This document shows positions 43,605 to 45,016 of a stretch of 45,016 nt of DNA, one piece after another. Location of the stretch: contig CADACU010000034.1 of assembly GCA_902786545.1 (NCBI GenBank), forward strand, positions 1 to 45,016, read 5' to 3'. The notes beneath the pieces were generated by a model. The model did not search any database and was not told where the DNA came from. It saw nothing but the letters and a program-made list of their open reading frames with translations. Positions within the stretch are counted from its first letter, which is position 1; each line of letters begins with the position of its first letter. The position numbers were made by a program, and so were the translations under genes. This DNA comes from an uncultured Anaerovibrio sp. Lineage in GTDB: Bacteria; Bacillota; Negativicutes; Selenomonadales; Selenomonadaceae.

Positions 43605-44897
43605 ATGAATTTTTCTCAGTGGTTTTCCATAAAAGAACGCAATACTAACTGGTTAACGGAAATTTTAGCCGGTGTGACTACATTTTTGACTATGATGTAT
43701 ATAGTCATTGTCAACCCAACCATGTTCGCGGCCGGTGGCATGGATTTCGGCGGAGTTTATCTGGCAACTATTGCAGCCGTAGTAATTGCTACACTAATAA
43801 TGGGAATAGTAGCCAATTATCCGATTGCTATAGGGCCAGGCATTGGTATAAATGCCTATCTGGTATATACTGTCATGCGGGCAGGCGGGGTGGCTTGGCA
43901 GTCGGCTCTGGGAGCTGCACTGTTGGCTTCCGGACTGTTTATTGTTTTGTCACTTACCTCTTTCCGGGAAATGCTGATAAACTCTATTCCCGAGTCTCTC
44001 AAAATGGCTATGGGCGCCGGAATTGGATTGTTTGTAGCCCTTATTGGTCTGGAAAATGGTGGATTGGTAGTGGGGTCAACCAGCTCTCTGGTGACAATGG
44101 GGGATGTTACCAAGCCAACGGCCGCCTTGACGATTTTTGGGCTGTTCATTACCATGGGGTTAACGGTGCTGCGGATAAAGGGTGCTATTTTTCTGGGAAT
44201 GGTTGTCACAGCTTTGGTGGCTTGGGGGTTAGGCGAGTTAGTTTTGCCGGAGCATTTTTTTTCCATGCCACATGGCTTGGAGCATACCTTTTTGCAGTTA
44301 AGTTTTCAGGAAATACATCTACTGCCCATGGTAATATTTACCTTGCTTTTGGTAACTCTGTTTGATACTACTGGAACTATGCTGGGGATTGGCCGTCAGG
44401 CGGGGCTTATTAAGGATGGTAAATTTCCCCATTTGAAAAGTGCTCTTTTGGCTGACTCAATTGGTAGCTTCTGTGGGGCTATATTTGGCACGGGACCAAC
44501 CTCAGCCTATGTGGAATCAGGAACTGGTGTATTGGCGGGTGGCCGTACCGGGTTTGCTTCCGTGGTAACGGCGGTACTGTTCCTTTTACTGATATTCTGT
44601 GAGCCAATAGCGGAATGCGTGGCAGCGGTGCCAGCTATTACTGCTCCGGCGCTGATTTTGTCCGGTGCCTTTATGGTGGAAAGTTTGGTTGATATTGACT
44701 GGCATGACAGTACGGAAGCCTTTCCGGCCTTTTTCACTATTGTGGGAATGCCGCTTACCTTCAGTATAGCCAATGGAGTAGGGATGGGAATCATCATCTA
44801 TGCGCTGCTGAAGCTGGTAAGTGGACAAGGGAAAACAGTTCATCCATTGCTGTACCTTTTGGCCATATTGTTTGCTTCACAGATTTATTATCAGTAA
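43605..44897 (+). CDS. NCS2-family purine permease (AzgA/PbuG type)
   Basis: Protein of 430 residues with about 12 to 14 membrane helices. The N-terminal EILAGVTTFLTMMYIVIVNPTMFAAGGM, the ANYPIAIGPGIGINAYLVYTV block and GTGPTSAYVESGTGVLAGGRTG are signature parts of the guanine/hypoxanthine/adenine transporters of the AzgA branch. It probably takes up purine bases, which would complement the AICAR transformylase of this window. It closely follows the SIS gene. The last 119 bp of the window after it show no gene. Confidence 0.92.
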   Translation: MNFSQWFSIKERNTNWLTEILAGVTTFLTMMYIVIVNPTMFAAGGMDFGGVYLATIAAVVIATLIMGIVANYPIAIGPGIGINAYLVYTVMRAGGVAWQSALGAALLASGLFIVLSLTSFREMLINSIPESLKMAMGAGIGLFVALIGLENGGLVVGSTSSLVTMGDVTKPTAALTIFGLFITMGLTVLRIKGAIFLGMVVTALVAWGLGELVLPEHFFSMPHGLEHTFLQLSFQEIHLLPMVIFTLLLVTLFDTTGTMLGIGRQAGLIKDGKFPHLKSALLADSIGSFCGAIFGTGPTSAYVESGTGVLAGGRTGFASVVTAVLFLLLIFCEPIAECVAAVPAITAPALILSGAFMVESLVDIDWHDSTEAFPAFFTIVGMPLTFSIANGVGMGIIIYALLKLVSGQGKTVHPLLYLLAILFASQIYYQ

Positions 44898-45016
44898 TTT
44901 TCAAGAAAAATATTGTTTAACTCAAACTTCCCACATAGAAAATACCAACGGCTCCTTGAAAACCGTATATCTCAAGAGATAAAATCCTCAAGCCGCCTGC
45001 AATAGGTGTTGCATGG

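Overview
This window is the replication-origin region of an AT-rich bacterial chromosome, most likely a Negativicutes member (diderm Firmicutes, Selenomonas/Anaerovibrio-like). The evidence is the Firmicutes origin order rpmH-rnpA-yidD-yidC-jag-mnmE-mnmG-rsmG on one side and dnaA-dnaN-S4 protein-recF-DUF721-gyrB on the other, a short monoderm-type YidC, a Bacillus-like unwinding element between dnaA and dnaN, and a GmhA-like sugar isomerase, which fits an LPS-making cell. The taxon is inferred from gene content, not from a search.

Layout. Positions 1-3.4 kb are accessory: a decayed zinc-ribbon gene with TGA at a Cys codon, a Panacea-type toxin-antitoxin pair, a zinc-ribbon/DUF4190 protein and an Lgt-like protein. 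From 3.5 to 6.5 kb lie a stand-alone AICAR transformylase, pfkA, a DnaA-box cluster and a secreted protein of unknown role. From 6.7 to 13.1 kb is the leftward translation/RNA-modification/membrane-insertion operon. oriC spans 13.25-15.15 kb in two parts flanking dnaA. The replication operon runs rightward to gyrB at 20.5 kb. gyrA (23.6-26.0 kb) is separated from gyrB by htpX, a guanylate-kinase-like gene and a Ppx/GppA gene. An LCP protein, a second outlying DnaA-box cluster, cdd and a polytopic DUF6056-like protein follow.

From 30.1 to 34.8 kb is a sulfur/Fe-S region: an Rrf2 regulator, nifS, a nifU-like scaffold gene, a Cys-rich leader peptide, metY and cysK. The rrf2, nifS and leader-metY promoters all carry one operator pattern, ACCTATT-N8-RGGTGAAT, so they probably form one regulon. 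The leader peptide is followed by a terminator whose 5' arm can also pair with the peptide's own coding sequence, which suggests cysteine-responsive attenuation of metY-cysK. The right end carries YitT, a secreted glycerophosphodiester phosphodiesterase, a SorC regulator, a membrane-bound MutS paralogue, a dicarboxylate/amino acid symporter, a SIS-domain isomerase and a purine permease.

The most unusual structure is a family of modular hairpin repeats of about 94-178 bp with TTATAACG...CGTTATAA ends. There are four near-complete copies and one divergent partial copy, all intergenic, all right of the origin and all in one orientation. One copy is reduced but keeps its outer stem, and another has a changed but still complementary stem, so structure rather than sequence seems to be maintained. 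No transposase for them is in the window.
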